Part shown: in pieces, positions 1-8,166 of the stretch | Layout of the letters: each line of letters starts with the position of its first letter | Position numbering within the stretch: position 1 is the stretch's first letter | Assembly: GCA_043810345.1 (NCBI GenBank) | Contig: JBDROF010000119.1 | Location: 1-28,781 of the forward strand | DNA: 28,781 nt | Reading direction: 5' to 3' | From: QYOJ01 sp043810345 | GTDB taxonomy: Bacteria; Bacteroidota; Bacteroidia; Bacteroidales; FEN-979 | Position numbers and translations under genes: made by a program | Notes under the pieces: model-generated | Databases searched by the model: none | What the model was told of the DNA's origin: nothing | What the model saw: the letters and a program-made list of their open reading frames with translations, nothing else

Positions 1-24
1 GAAGGTATCTGCGTCATCCGTGTT

Positions 25-3000
25 CTATTGGTCTTTCATGCACCTCACACTGAACGCATTCGCCCGATAGGAGGGATAATAGGAAACAGAAAAGTCGTAA
101 TCGTTCATTCCGTGTGCCCAGGCTTTCCATGGGCCGTGTGAGGTGGAAGACCAGAAGAAGGCAGCAAAATCCCCAAACCACCAGCCCTGGTTGAAAAATC
201 CCGCTCCGTTCAGAAAAGCATTGAATCCGGAGAATCCCGAATACTTGAGAGGCGCCCCGGCGAAAGCGTTATTCGTCCAGTTTGCGAACAAGATATTCCA
301 ATCAGTTTCAGTTGGTATATGCCAACCTGGCGGACAAAGACCCTGTGGTCCGGAAGTATCTGAATACTGCATGACCTCATCCCATTGATACAGTGCCGGC
401 TGCCGACTGCCAACTGCCGACTTGTATTTTTCCGGGATACAGTTGTCCCTTTGATGAATTGATTCCGGAATTTGTACCCCATAATCAAGATCTGCCGCGA
501 ACCAGCACTGACTGCCGATCTGAACCGTAGGATACACAGTACTGTCTCGGATATCGACAAGCCATGAGCCACAAGGCATGAGGGATGAGGGAAAGACATG
601 TATGTTCAGGGTTTTTTCCTGTGAACAGAGTGCAAAATTCGTGTATGTGTAACTGATCTGGTGTGTCCCCTGGTCGGCCAGGGCAGGGTAAAAGTAACCA
701 TTGGTTACTCCTGTCCCTGAATATGTCCCTCCCAGCGGAATCCCTCCCTTCAGCCTGATCGGCTTGGCATCCGTGGTGGTGATCGTGTCGAAGCAGGGGA
801 TAAAGGTTACTGTTGGAGCTTCTACTACTGTCATGATGACTGGATTACTAGATGCTGGATTATTGGATGTGCAGGGTTCAGAGGAGGTGAGGGTGCAGGA
901 TACCAGATCGCCGGATGCCGGATAATAAGTGAAAAGAGGGTTGTTTGATCCCACATTGATCCCGTTGACCTGCCATTGAAATACAGGTGTTGTGCCGCCA
1001 TTGACAGGTGTTGCCGTGAACGTTACAGGTATTCCTTCACAGACTGGATTACCCGAAGGTGTGATGGAAATACCGACAGATAAAATTGGATGTACCCTTA
1101 TGATAATAGCATTAGAGGTTGCCGGATTATTTGTAGAACAAATCGTATCGGAAGAGGTCAGCAGGCAGGTTATGCTATCGTTATCCACCGGGGCATAGAT
1201 AAAAACCGAATCATTTGCCCCTTGAGGCGTCCCATTAACAATCCATTGAAAAGTCGGCGAAGCTCCTCCGTTTACAGGGAAGGCTGTAAACGTTACCGGC
1301 GTCCCTTCGCAAACGGAATCGGCCGAAGTGGTAATCAGCACACTGACCGAATCTCCTGGGATAACCGTCACAATGTATTGAACCGAATCTCCTATACAGC
1401 CTCCTACCGCAGGGGTGATCGTATAGGTCACCGTTTCATCTCCCGGTCCGGTGTTCAGTAACACCTGGTCGATGGTATCGCCTGTGCCCGGCGAAAAGCC
1501 TGTGACAAAAGGCGATGAACCGCTGGCAGTCCACGAAAAAGTCGTATTCGGCAACGTAGCCGTAAGCAAAATATTAGTGGATTCGCCCGAACAAATGGAT
1601 TTTGAAAGCGGACTGTTTGTTACTGCCGGTGGAACCGTGACGGTCAATTGCACGGTGTCTCTGCCCGTACATCCGTCCGGTGAGGTAACGGCAACGGTAT
1701 ATATGCCGGTTTGATCCAGGGTAACGATCTGTTCACCGGAAGAAAAGCCCGGTGGAATGCTGGCCCATTCATACGTACAACCGGTACAAAATCCGGCATC
1801 GAATGTAACCGAATCTCCCTGGCAGATGGTCGTATCATTCCCCAGTTCCGGCGCAGGCGTCTCATAGATCGTGATCGTTACCCAGGAGGTATCTGTGCGG
1901 TTATCCATGTGGCGGACAAACAATTCAACCGTGTATTGTCCGGGAAGTGCGTAACTATGTGACGGGGTAGTGTCAGTGGAATAGTTTGCAGCGCCGGATG
2001 CCGGATCCCCGAAATCCCAGTGGATACTGTCGGCCGGAGGCCAGATATCGCCTGAAAAATGGATCGAATCCCACTGACAATCGCCTTTATAATGGAGATA
2101 CGCTTTGTATTTTTGGAGAAATTGAGGGAGGCCGTTATACCCTACTCTTCCAGCAAGACTTATCCCATTAAGCTGGAAATTACAACCGATTCCTTGAATA
2201 TTTGGAGTATTTATTATACTGAGTGAATCAATAAATGGTCTGCACCCGTATATCTTTTCATCGGGTGCTAGTTGTAAACCATGTGTCGCTGCGCCATAAG
2301 AATAATATATGACTGTTTGGCTTTGCATAAATCCGGTCGAATCTGTTTTCGTAGCATCATACTGAAAACAACCCATTGCTGGGGAGTAACCGCTTTCAGC
2401 TATAATATATAGCAATTTTGAATTCGGTGAAAATTCTGTATAACTTGCGTGCCAAAAAATTACTGTATCAAATACCGGCCTAAAACAAAATAATGGGGAG
2501 ATGATACCGGTTGTTTTGTCAAAATCACAAAACTCTGCAATTGTGTGGTCTGGATAATTTTGAACGGAATGTCCATAGGTTGCGCACAATTTATTACCAT
2601 CCTGGGCTATTTTCATTTCGCCTGACCGTTCTGGATTTACATCATGAACAATGCTTGGACTTAATACCGGTGAGTTGTTTATACCCGATGACGTAATAAG
2701 ATAGGCTGCGAAATTCCATGTATCACAATTTTTTGTGACAATCCATACATCCCGGTTATTATTATGTCTGGTGCCGTTAAGTTTATCCCTCGCTTCTTCT
2801 GCTCCAGTCACCGGCAGGTTTTTCATCCCAATGACCACATCGCCGAAGCCTCCGTCGAGACGCATATCAATGACCGAATAAAAAAGCCCAACCTCATAAA
2901 GCGGAAATTCCGGTTCTTGTAAACAAAACAAATAATAAATACTATCCTCCCCAATAGATTTCACGGCATATACCGGTTGTGAATAGTTAACTCCAAAAAC

Positions 3001-3267
3001 TAAGCTGCTCCCATTCGGCATAACCTGGTGATTTCTATTCCAAATCCTTTCACCATTGGAATAAAATAATAAATTGCCTAGTGAATCTGAAATACTAACC
3101 GTTGCGGTTGGTGCAGCATACATCAAACTATTATGAAGTGGGGTTGGCGGAATAGTATTAAAATCCAGACCGGCTTTATCTCCAAAATACCAAATATTGA
3201 ATTCCCCCTGGGATAAAGTCACCAGAGGTGAGATCAAAATCAACACGATGATGATCTTTGTTTTCAC
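25..3267 (-). CDS. Secreted PKD / Ig-like repeat protein with C-terminal FISUMP domain
   Basis: A 1080-residue exported protein, probably surface-exposed; its substrate or partner is unknown. Residues 1-20 form a signal peptide (MKTK, then a hydrophobic IIIVLILISPLVTL core). An N-terminal region to about residue 390 begins with the WYFGDKAGLDF pattern that I know from large Bacteroidota surface proteins. One PKD domain follows near residues 400-470 (WDFGDPASG ... HSYALPGQYTVELFV), then several Ig-like repeats with recurring CEGTPVTFTA / FQWIVNG patterns. The last ~180 residues are a FISUMP domain (Fibrobacter succinogenes major paralogous domain: VQIGSQCWFAADLDYG, CPPGWHIPTETDWN, AFSVRCMKD). 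No type IX sorting domain is visible at the C-terminus. Part of the FISUMP core is coded by a 7-bp tandem array (see the repeat entry). A TATCTTTG -7 element lies just upstream. The domain assignments are firm; the biological role is open. Confidence 0.88.
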   Translation of the reverse strand: MKTKIIIVLILISPLVTLSQGEFNIWYFGDKAGLDFNTIPPTPLHNSLMYAAPTATVSISDSLGNLLFYSNGERIWNRNHQVMPNGSSLVFGVNYSQPVYAVKSIGEDSIYYLFCLQEPEFPLYEVGLFYSVIDMRLDGGFGDVVIGMKNLPVTGAEEARDKLNGTRHNNNRDVWIVTKNCDTWNFAAYLITSSGINNSPVLSPSIVHDVNPERSGEMKIAQDGNKLCATYGHSVQNYPDHTIAEFCDFDKTTGIISPLFCFRPVFDTVIFWHASYTEFSPNSKLLYIIAESGYSPAMGCFQYDATKTDSTGFMQSQTVIYYSYGAATHGLQLAPDEKIYGCRPFIDSLSIINTPNIQGIGCNFQLNGISLAGRVGYNGLPQFLQKYKAYLHYKGDCQWDSIHFSGDIWPPADSIHWDFGDPASGAANYSTDTTPSHSYALPGQYTVELFVRHMDNRTDTSWVTITIYETPAPELGNDTTICQGDSVTFDAGFCTGCTYEWASIPPGFSSGEQIVTLDQTGIYTVAVTSPDGCTGRDTVQLTVTVPPAVTNSPLSKSICSGESTNILLTATLPNTTFSWTASGSSPFVTGFSPGTGDTIDQVLLNTGPGDETVTYTITPAVGGCIGDSVQYIVTVIPGDSVSVLITTSADSVCEGTPVTFTAFPVNGGASPTFQWIVNGTPQGANDSVFIYAPVDNDSITCLLTSSDTICSTNNPATSNAIIIRVHPILSVGISITPSGNPVCEGIPVTFTATPVNGGTTPVFQWQVNGINVGSNNPLFTYYPASGDLVSCTLTSSEPCTSNNPASSNPVIMTVVEAPTVTFIPCFDTITTTDAKPIRLKGGIPLGGTYSGTGVTNGYFYPALADQGTHQISYTYTNFALCSQEKTLNIHVFPSSLMPCGSWLVDIRDSTVYPTVQIGSQCWFAADLDYGVQIPESIHQRDNCIPEKYKSAVGSRQPALYQWDEVMQYSDTSGPQGLCPPGWHIPTETDWNILFANWTNNAFAGAPLKYSGFSGFNAFLNGAGFFNQGWWFGDFAAFFWSSTSHGPWKAWAHGMNDYDFSVSYYPSYRANAFSVRCMKDQ
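394..421. repeat. 4 x 7-bp tandem array inside the FISUMP coding sequence
   Basis: Four heptamers follow without gaps: TGCCGGC, TGCCGAC, TGCCAAC, TGCCGAC. On the coding (minus) strand they encode SAVGSRQPA immediately before LYQWDE. In FISUMP domains this place normally carries a Cys/Asn/Tyr-rich segment ending in YGGLYQWDE, so the array seems to have replaced or overwritten part of the domain without breaking the frame. The repeat itself is plain in the sequence; the replacement is inferred from family knowledge. Confidence 0.85.
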
Positions 3268-3286
3268 TGGTAAGGATTCATATTAA

Positions 3287-3294
3287 CAAAGATA
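3287..3294 (-). promoter_or_regulatory. Bacteroidota -7 promoter element of the PKD/FISUMP gene
   Basis: The minus strand reads TATCTTTG, a perfect match to TAnnTTTG, about 20 bases before the ATG at 3267. The -33 region is not a clear TTTG. Confidence 0.55.
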
Positions 3295-3359
3295 TGATTT
3301 GTTTTGCGAAATTGAAATAGGTTGCGCGTAAGGGATCTCCGATTGATTCGATTTTGGAT

Positions 3360-4709
3360 TTACGATTGAAGAAATCCGCTTAAATCCAGTCCGTCAAAGT
3401 TGCCGGAGCTCATCATGAGATAAACAGTATCCTCTTTGGGTAGTTCCGATAATCTTTCCTTCAATTTTCCCGAATCATGGAACACCTCCAGGCCGGGTTG
3501 GTTGAAACCGGCTTTGATCTGATCAGGTGTGATCTCCGGTAACCGTTTCAGGAGGATGGCGTGGGGATTGAAATAGACGACAGCGATATCTGCTTCCTTC
3601 ATTGACCCTGCATAGTGGTGCAGGAACCCTTCACTAAGACTGCTGTAGGTATGCAGTTCGAGGCAGGCTACAAGGGTTCTGGTGGGGTATTGCTCTTTGA
3701 CGGCATCAATGGTGGCTTTCACTTTGGAGGGGGCATGGGCGAAGTCCTTGTACATCGCGAATGTCTCCCCGCTTGCCAGTAACTCCAGCCGTTTGGAAGC
3801 CCCGGTAAAGGTGGTGATGGCCTGGTAAAAGGCCTGATCCGTTACTCCGAGCCGATTGCAGACAAGCCGGGCGCCGTTCAGGTTGAGCAGGTTGTGGCGG
3901 CCGAAGATCTGGAGCGGAAGGAAGCCATGATCCGTGGTTAGGTGTGTGATCCCGTTCTCCACACGGTAAGGGGGAGTCGTATATGGGATTAACCTAAGAT
4001 CTTCACGAGTTTCACGGCAGATCGATTGAAGCACTTCGTCTTCGTCGCAGAAGATGAGGGTTCCACCGGGGGTGATCAGCCGGATGAATGCCGTAAACTG
4101 GTCCACGTAATTTTCGAAGGTCGGGAAAACGTTAATATGATCCCAGGCTACCCCGCTCAGCAACGCAATATCGGGCCGGTATAGATGGAATTTGGGCCGC
4201 CGGTCGATCGGGGAGGTGAGGTATTCGTCGCCTTCGATGATCATACAGGAGGCTTCTTCCGAGAGTTTCACCATGACGTCAAACCCCTCGAGCTGGGCTC
4301 CTACCATGTAGTCACAGTCGATCCCGTTCGTTTTCAGTACATGCAGGATCATTGCGGTAATGGTGGTCTTTCCGTGGCTTCCGCCGATCACGATCCTCGT
4401 TTTATCTCTGGCCTGCTCGTAGAGGTATTCGGGGTAGGAAAAGATCATGATTCCCAGCTCTCTTGCCCGGAGCAGTTCCGGGTTATCGGATTTGGCATGC
4501 ATCCCCAGGATCACGGCATCCAGGGAGGATTGGATCTTTTCAGGAAACCACCCTTCCTTTGGCGGGAGGAGTCCCAGGTTAGCCAGCCGGCTTTTGGAGG
4601 GTTCGAAGATCTCGTCGTCGGAACCGGTGACTGAATAGCCTTTCCGGTGAAGGGCGATGGCGAGATTGTGCATGGCACTGCCACCGATAGCGATAAAATG
4701 AACACGCAT
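3360..4709 (-). CDS. mpl: UDP-N-acetylmuramate:L-alanyl-gamma-D-glutamyl-meso-diaminopimelate ligase (Mpl)
   Basis: A cytoplasmic Mur-ligase-family enzyme that joins recovered murein tripeptide to UDP-MurNAc in peptidoglycan recycling. The start at MRVHFIAIGGSAMHNLA (4709) gives 449 residues, the usual Mpl length. The Rossmann-like N-terminus has GGSAM near residue 9, and the ATP loop GGSHGKTT lies at about 109-116. The central domain has WDHINVFPTFENY, and the C-terminal ligase domain has DFAHAPSKVKATIDA. An open frame continues upstream to 4901, but that extension would overlap cysH and has no family similarity. MurC is the main alternative. The DFAHAPSKV motif, where MurC has DYAHHP, and the overall pattern favour Mpl. 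A perfect TAATTTTG -7 element precedes the chosen start. Confidence 0.88.
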   Translation of the reverse strand: MRVHFIAIGGSAMHNLAIALHRKGYSVTGSDDEIFEPSKSRLANLGLLPPKEGWFPEKIQSSLDAVILGMHAKSDNPELLRARELGIMIFSYPEYLYEQARDKTRIVIGGSHGKTTITAMILHVLKTNGIDCDYMVGAQLEGFDVMVKLSEEASCMIIEGDEYLTSPIDRRPKFHLYRPDIALLSGVAWDHINVFPTFENYVDQFTAFIRLITPGGTLIFCDEDEVLQSICRETREDLRLIPYTTPPYRVENGITHLTTDHGFLPLQIFGRHNLLNLNGARLVCNRLGVTDQAFYQAITTFTGASKRLELLASGETFAMYKDFAHAPSKVKATIDAVKEQYPTRTLVACLELHTYSSLSEGFLHHYAGSMKEADIAVVYFNPHAILLKRLPEITPDQIKAGFNQPGLEVFHDSGKLKERLSELPKEDTVYLMMSSGNFDGLDLSGFLQS

Positions 4710-4726
4710 ACCTGAAGGATAAAACT

Positions 4727-4734
4727 CAAAATTA
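4727..4734 (-). promoter_or_regulatory. -7 promoter element of mpl
   Basis: The minus strand reads TAATTTTG, a perfect TAnnTTTG match 18 bases upstream of the mpl ATG. It sits in the 88-bp gap shared with the divergent cysH gene. No good -33 element is visible. Confidence 0.5.
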
Positions 4735-4797
4735 CGATTATTTTGCATGCAGGAAGTTGCATGTGGTAGGAGGATTTTCGTAATTTCACGGATTGAA

Positions 4798-5526
4798 ATG
4801 AAGAGAGAATTGAAGAACGCTTTTGACAGATATCTTACGGATGTCATATCCTTATCTCCGGTTGAGCTGATTGAATTTTTTCTGGAACGGCATCCCGGCA
4901 AGGTTGCTTTCAGCAGCAGCCTGGGCGCCGAAGATCAGGTGCTCACGTACATGCTTGCCGGTACGGGTAAACCCTTTAAACTGTTTACGCTTGACACCGG
5001 CCGGTTATTTCAGGAGACCTATGAGCTGCTTGAAATCACCCGGCAACGGTACCGGCTTCCGTTCGAGGTCTATTTCCCTGAAGCAGCAAAAGTGGAAAAG
5101 ATGGTAAATGAAAAAGGGATCAACCTGTTTTACAACAGCGTGGAGAACCGTAAGTTATGCTGTCATACCCGTAAGATCGAACCGCTAAAACGTGCGCTGA
5201 ATGGGATGGAGGTCTGGATCACGGGGTTACGCCGGGAACAATCTGTTACACGTGGTGATACCGGGACTCTTGAATGGGATGCTGATCTGTCGCTGATTAA
5301 AGTCAACCCGTTGATCGATTGGAAGGATCAGGAGGTATGGACATTCATCAGGGATCACAAGATCCCCTATAACACGCTCCATGATAAGGGGTATCCCAGT
5401 ATCGGATGTCTTCCCTGCACCCGTGCCATTCTTCCGGAGGAGGAATTCCGGGCTGGTCGTTGGTGGTGGGAACAACCTGATCTCAAGGAGTGTGGGTTGC
5501 ATACACGGAATTCCGGGAGGAGTTGA
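4798..5526 (+). CDS. cysH: Phosphoadenylyl-/adenylyl-sulfate reductase (CysH family, Fe-S type)
   Basis: This enzyme reduces APS (or PAPS) to sulfite in assimilatory sulfate reduction, using thioredoxin or a similar donor. It is 242 residues from MKRELKNAFDRYL. The PP-loop-type nucleotide site is SSSLGAEDQVL (39-49), followed by LDTGRLFQETYELLE (65-79). The iron-sulfur cysteines are the pair CC at 121-122 (CCHTRKIEPL) and CLPC at 204-207 (SIGCLPCTRA); the redox cysteine is in ECGLH at 231-235. The CC...CxxC set marks the 4Fe-4S reductases, which mostly prefer APS. An in-frame ATG at 4747 would add 17 unconvincing residues, so 4798 is preferred. It is divergent from mpl. No other cys genes lie nearby, so the rest of the pathway must be elsewhere. 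Confidence 0.9.
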   Translation: MKRELKNAFDRYLTDVISLSPVELIEFFLERHPGKVAFSSSLGAEDQVLTYMLAGTGKPFKLFTLDTGRLFQETYELLEITRQRYRLPFEVYFPEAAKVEKMVNEKGINLFYNSVENRKLCCHTRKIEPLKRALNGMEVWITGLRREQSVTRGDTGTLEWDADLSLIKVNPLIDWKDQEVWTFIRDHKIPYNTLHDKGYPSIGCLPCTRAILPEEEFRAGRWWWEQPDLKECGLHTRNSGRS

Positions 5527-5551
5527 ATGCGGTACTGAGCAAACTCTGATA

Positions 5552-6772
5552 TCAATTGAACCGGATGGCTTTGATCGGAGTGATCCGGGTGATGATCATG
5601 GAAGGGATGATGAGCATCAGGTAGCAGACCAGTAAGGTGCCGAGATTCAGCATCAGGATGTTCCAACCATCCAGGTGTATCGGTACTACAGCCATGTAGT
5701 AAGATTCCTGCGGCAGGGTAATCAGCCCGAAACTTTTCTGAAGAAGCGCCAAACCGAAGCCGGCTATGTTCCCGAAAAGCAGCCCGAGACCAATGATGAA
5801 TACCGACTGGTAGAGGAAAATCTGACGAACCGACCGGTTATTCATCCCCAGAGCTTTCAGTACGCCAATCGTATTGGTTCGTTCCAGGATCAGGATCAAC
5901 AGGGTAGAGATCATCGTGATTCCGGCCACCAGGATCATCAGGATCAGGATGATCAGTACGTTGATATCCTGCAGGGCAAGCCAATCGAATATTTGCGGAA
6001 ACATTTGTTTGATGGTAGTGGCATCCAGGTTGAATCCAATGCTTTGATAGACGGCTTTGCCCAGTCTGTCGATCGCATTGAAATCATCGATCAGGATCTC
6101 CAGCCCGCCAACCTCTCCCGGTTCCCACCTGTTCAGTCTCCGGATGTGGTGAATATCGCCCAGCACATACATGTAATCAAATTCTTCCAGTCCAGTATCA
6201 TAGATCCCTACGATGCTGAATTTCCGACCCAGCACGTGATCCCCTGCAATAAAATACATTTTCAAATCGTCGTTGAGCTTCAGGTTAAGCAGGTTACAGA
6301 GTTTCCTGGAGATGATTACCTCATCTGTCCGGCCCGTATCGGTAGCCAGAAAATGTCTTCCTTCCCTAATCTTGCTATTGAAAAAGGACCAGTCGAAATC
6401 ACTCCCAACCCCCTTTAGTACGACTCCCTGGATCTGATCATCGGTTTTAATGATGCCTGCTTTGGTCGCAAATACCTGGATATGCCTGATTCCCTTAAGG
6501 TTATTCAGGGACGGAAGAAATTCCTGGTCTTTCCGGATGGGTTTGGGTTCAAACGACTGGTTCTCCTCAAAACTGGTTACCTGGATATGCCCTCCGAAGC
6601 CGATCACCTTTTCCCGGATCTCTTTCTGAAATCCACTGAGAATGGCGATGGAGAGAAACATCACCGAAAGCCCCAATGCAATGCTGATGATGGCGATGAT
6701 CACGATGGGCCTGGAGAAGTTGGCTTTGGTGCGGGAGACCATCCGGTTAGCGATGAAGAATTCGGTGTTCAA
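5552..6772 (-). CDS. Lipoprotein-releasing ABC transporter permease, LolC/LolE type (FtsX-like)
   Basis: An inner-membrane permease of the MacB/FtsX family, expected to pair with a LolD-type ATPase to move lipoproteins toward the outer membrane. No ATPase gene is adjacent. It is about 406 residues with the LolC topology: TM1 near 23-46 (IVIIAIISIALGLSVMFLSIAI), a large periplasmic domain, then three C-terminal TMs beginning at INVLIILILMILVAGITMIS. The coupling segment ERTNTIGVLKALGM between these TMs is typical. I chose the TTG at 6772 because LNTEFFIANRMVSR matches the start seen in Bacteroidota relatives; the ATG at 6742 is the alternative. A longer frame to 7000 would read through a tandem repeat and into the divergent namZ gene. 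Confidence 0.85.
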   Translation of the reverse strand: MNTEFFIANRMVSRTKANFSRPIVIIAIISIALGLSVMFLSIAILSGFQKEIREKVIGFGGHIQVTSFEENQSFEPKPIRKDQEFLPSLNNLKGIRHIQVFATKAGIIKTDDQIQGVVLKGVGSDFDWSFFNSKIREGRHFLATDTGRTDEVIISRKLCNLLNLKLNDDLKMYFIAGDHVLGRKFSIVGIYDTGLEEFDYMYVLGDIHHIRRLNRWEPGEVGGLEILIDDFNAIDRLGKAVYQSIGFNLDATTIKQMFPQIFDWLALQDINVLIILILMILVAGITMISTLLILILERTNTIGVLKALGMNNRSVRQIFLYQSVFIIGLGLLFGNIAGFGLALLQKSFGLITLPQESYYMAVVPIHLDGWNILMLNLGTLLVCYLMLIIPSMIITRITPIKAIRFN

Positions 6773-6821
6773 GGGGAGATGGGTTGTTGTTGCAAAAGTA
6801 GTAAATTTGTGGAGGAACAAA

Positions 6822-6885
6822 GTGGGCGAGTGGGGAAGTGGGCGAGTGGACGAGCGGACGAGCGGACGAGCGGACAGGTGAACAA
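6822..6885. repeat. 8 x 8-bp tandem array between divergent genes
   Basis: Eight consecutive octamers: GTGGGCGA, GTGGGGAA, GTGGGCGA, GTGGACGA, GCGGACGA, GCGGACGA, GCGGACAG, GTGAACAA. It lies between the divergent LolC/E-type and NamZ-type starts, where promoters should be. It has no dyad symmetry and no CRISPR-like spacers. Confidence 0.9.
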
Positions 6886-6925
6886 GTGTTAGGTGTACGT
6901 TGATGGATTTTAAACAGAAGAGTTT

Positions 6926-8098
6926 ATGAGAGGAATAAGTTTTTATATAGTATTCGGTTGGATTTTGTTGTTTGGCTGTTGTGGATTGGCTGCCGGGCAA
7001 GTTGTTTCGGGAGTCGAACGTAGTGATGTATACTTACCGATGTGCCAGGGGAAGAGAGTAGGGGTAGTTGCAAACAGAGCCTCCGTGGTGCATGGGGTCA
7101 ATACGGTAGATACCCTGATAGCGATGGGGTGTGAGGTGGTGAAGATATTTTCACCCGAGCACGGATTCCGGCAGCAGGTTGGCGCAGGCGAGCTGGTGGA
7201 GAATAACACCGATAGCATGTCCGGAGTGGAAATTGTCTCCCTTTACGGAAAAAACAGGAAACCGTCGCAAGAGCACCTGGAAGGAGTCGACCTGGTAGTT
7301 TTTGATATCCAGGATGTGGGTGTCAGGTTCTATACCTACATCTCCACCTTGAGTTATGTGATGGAGGCTTGTGCGGAAGCGGGTATCCCGGTACTGGTTC
7401 TTGACCGGCCTAATCCCAACGGTTTTTATATCGACGGGCCGGTACTGGATCCACGGTTTTCGTCGTTCGTCGGACTGCATCCCGTACCGGTGGTCTATGG
7501 GATGACCATAGGCGAATATGCCCTGATGGTTAACGGAGAGGGCTGGCTGAAGGATGGCATTCGTTGCGAACTGGAAGTAGTCCCCTTGGAGAACTGGACC
7601 CATCATACATTTATTGAGATCCCGGAACCACCATCTCCGAATCTTCCTACGCTGAATGCCATCTATCTGTATCCTTCTCTCTGTTTTTTTGAAGGGACCG
7701 ACATCAGTATAGGGAGGGGCACCTGTTATCCGTTTGAAGTTTTCGGTCATCCGGTCATGAAAGGATTCTCCTTCTCTTTCACTCCCGTGAGCATGCCCGG
7801 GAAAAGCCTTCATCCTCCTCATGAAGGAGCGTTATGCCTGGGGCTCGATCTGCGTGATTTTTACGTGACACATCCTGCCATGTTTGGCCGGATCAACCTC
7901 TCCTGGCTGATGATGGCTTTTAAAAACCTGGGGAGCAGCCAGGATTTTTTCACTGCTTACTTTGATAAGCTTTCGGGTACAGATTCCCTGAGGAAACAGA
8001 TTCTGAACGGATCAACAGAAAAGGAGATCCGTCAATCGTGGCAGAAGGATATCGAAGCGTTTAAATCAGTGAGGATGAAATACTTGATGTACGATTAA
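6926..8098 (+). CDS. namZ: Exo-beta-N-acetylmuramidase, NamZ family (DUF1343)
   Basis: The family removes terminal MurNAc from peptidoglycan fragments; one characterised member founded this enzyme class (GH171). It is 390 residues, near the usual ~400. The N-terminus (MRGISFYIVFGWILLFGCCGLAAG, given here only as a hydrophobic stretch over residues 4-24) is an export signal; LFGC could serve as a weak lipobox. Family motifs are clear: KRVGVVANRAS (43-53), SPEHGFR (76-82), VSLYG (104-108), FDIQDVGVRFYTY (126-138), LDRPNPNG, and later GRGTCYPFEVFG. The product probably acts in the periplasm or at the envelope. It stands alone, but mpl 2 kb away serves a related recycling purpose. Subfamily activity cannot be proven from sequence alone. 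Confidence 0.88.
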   Translation: MRGISFYIVFGWILLFGCCGLAAGQVVSGVERSDVYLPMCQGKRVGVVANRASVVHGVNTVDTLIAMGCEVVKIFSPEHGFRQQVGAGELVENNTDSMSGVEIVSLYGKNRKPSQEHLEGVDLVVFDIQDVGVRFYTYISTLSYVMEACAEAGIPVLVLDRPNPNGFYIDGPVLDPRFSSFVGLHPVPVVYGMTIGEYALMVNGEGWLKDGIRCELEVVPLENWTHHTFIEIPEPPSPNLPTLNAIYLYPSLCFFEGTDISIGRGTCYPFEVFGHPVMKGFSFSFTPVSMPGKSLHPPHEGALCLGLDLRDFYVTHPAMFGRINLSWLMMAFKNLGSSQDFFTAYFDKLSGTDSLRKQILNGSTEKEIRQSWQKDIEAFKSVRMKYLMYD

Positions 8099-8120
8099 GG
8101 TCGTAACAACCGGGTTTAAC

Positions 8121-8159
8121 CACAAAGGACGAAGGATTACACAACGGCGCACAACGGAA
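8121..8159. repeat. Imperfect ~10-bp tandem array between convergent genes
   Basis: Units CACAAAGGAC, GAAGGATTA, CACAACGGCG and CACAACGGAA follow each other between the convergent ends of namZ and the aminotransferase. The last two units are the clearest. CACAAAGGAC-like words are common in intergenic DNA of Bacteroidota as I recall it. Confidence 0.55.
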
Positions 8160-8166
8160 TAACATC

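Noticed and set aside
25..3267. Type IX secretion sorting domain on the PKD/FISUMP protein
   Set aside because: The C-terminus is the FISUMP domain ending in SVRCMKDQ; no typical sorting-domain pattern is seen.
4747..4797. Earlier ATG for cysH
   Set aside because: The 17 added residues do not resemble CysH. A TTG plus TAATTTCA pair (4757-4788) would put transcription start after this ATG, though that promoter is itself weak.
4710..4901. 64-codon upstream extension of mpl
   Set aside because: It overlaps the cysH start, lacks Mpl similarity and would bypass the well placed TAATTTTG element.
6773..7000. 76-codon upstream extension of the LolC/E-type permease
   Set aside because: It is mostly translated 8-bp repeat and the antisense of namZ; the family start is at or near 6772.
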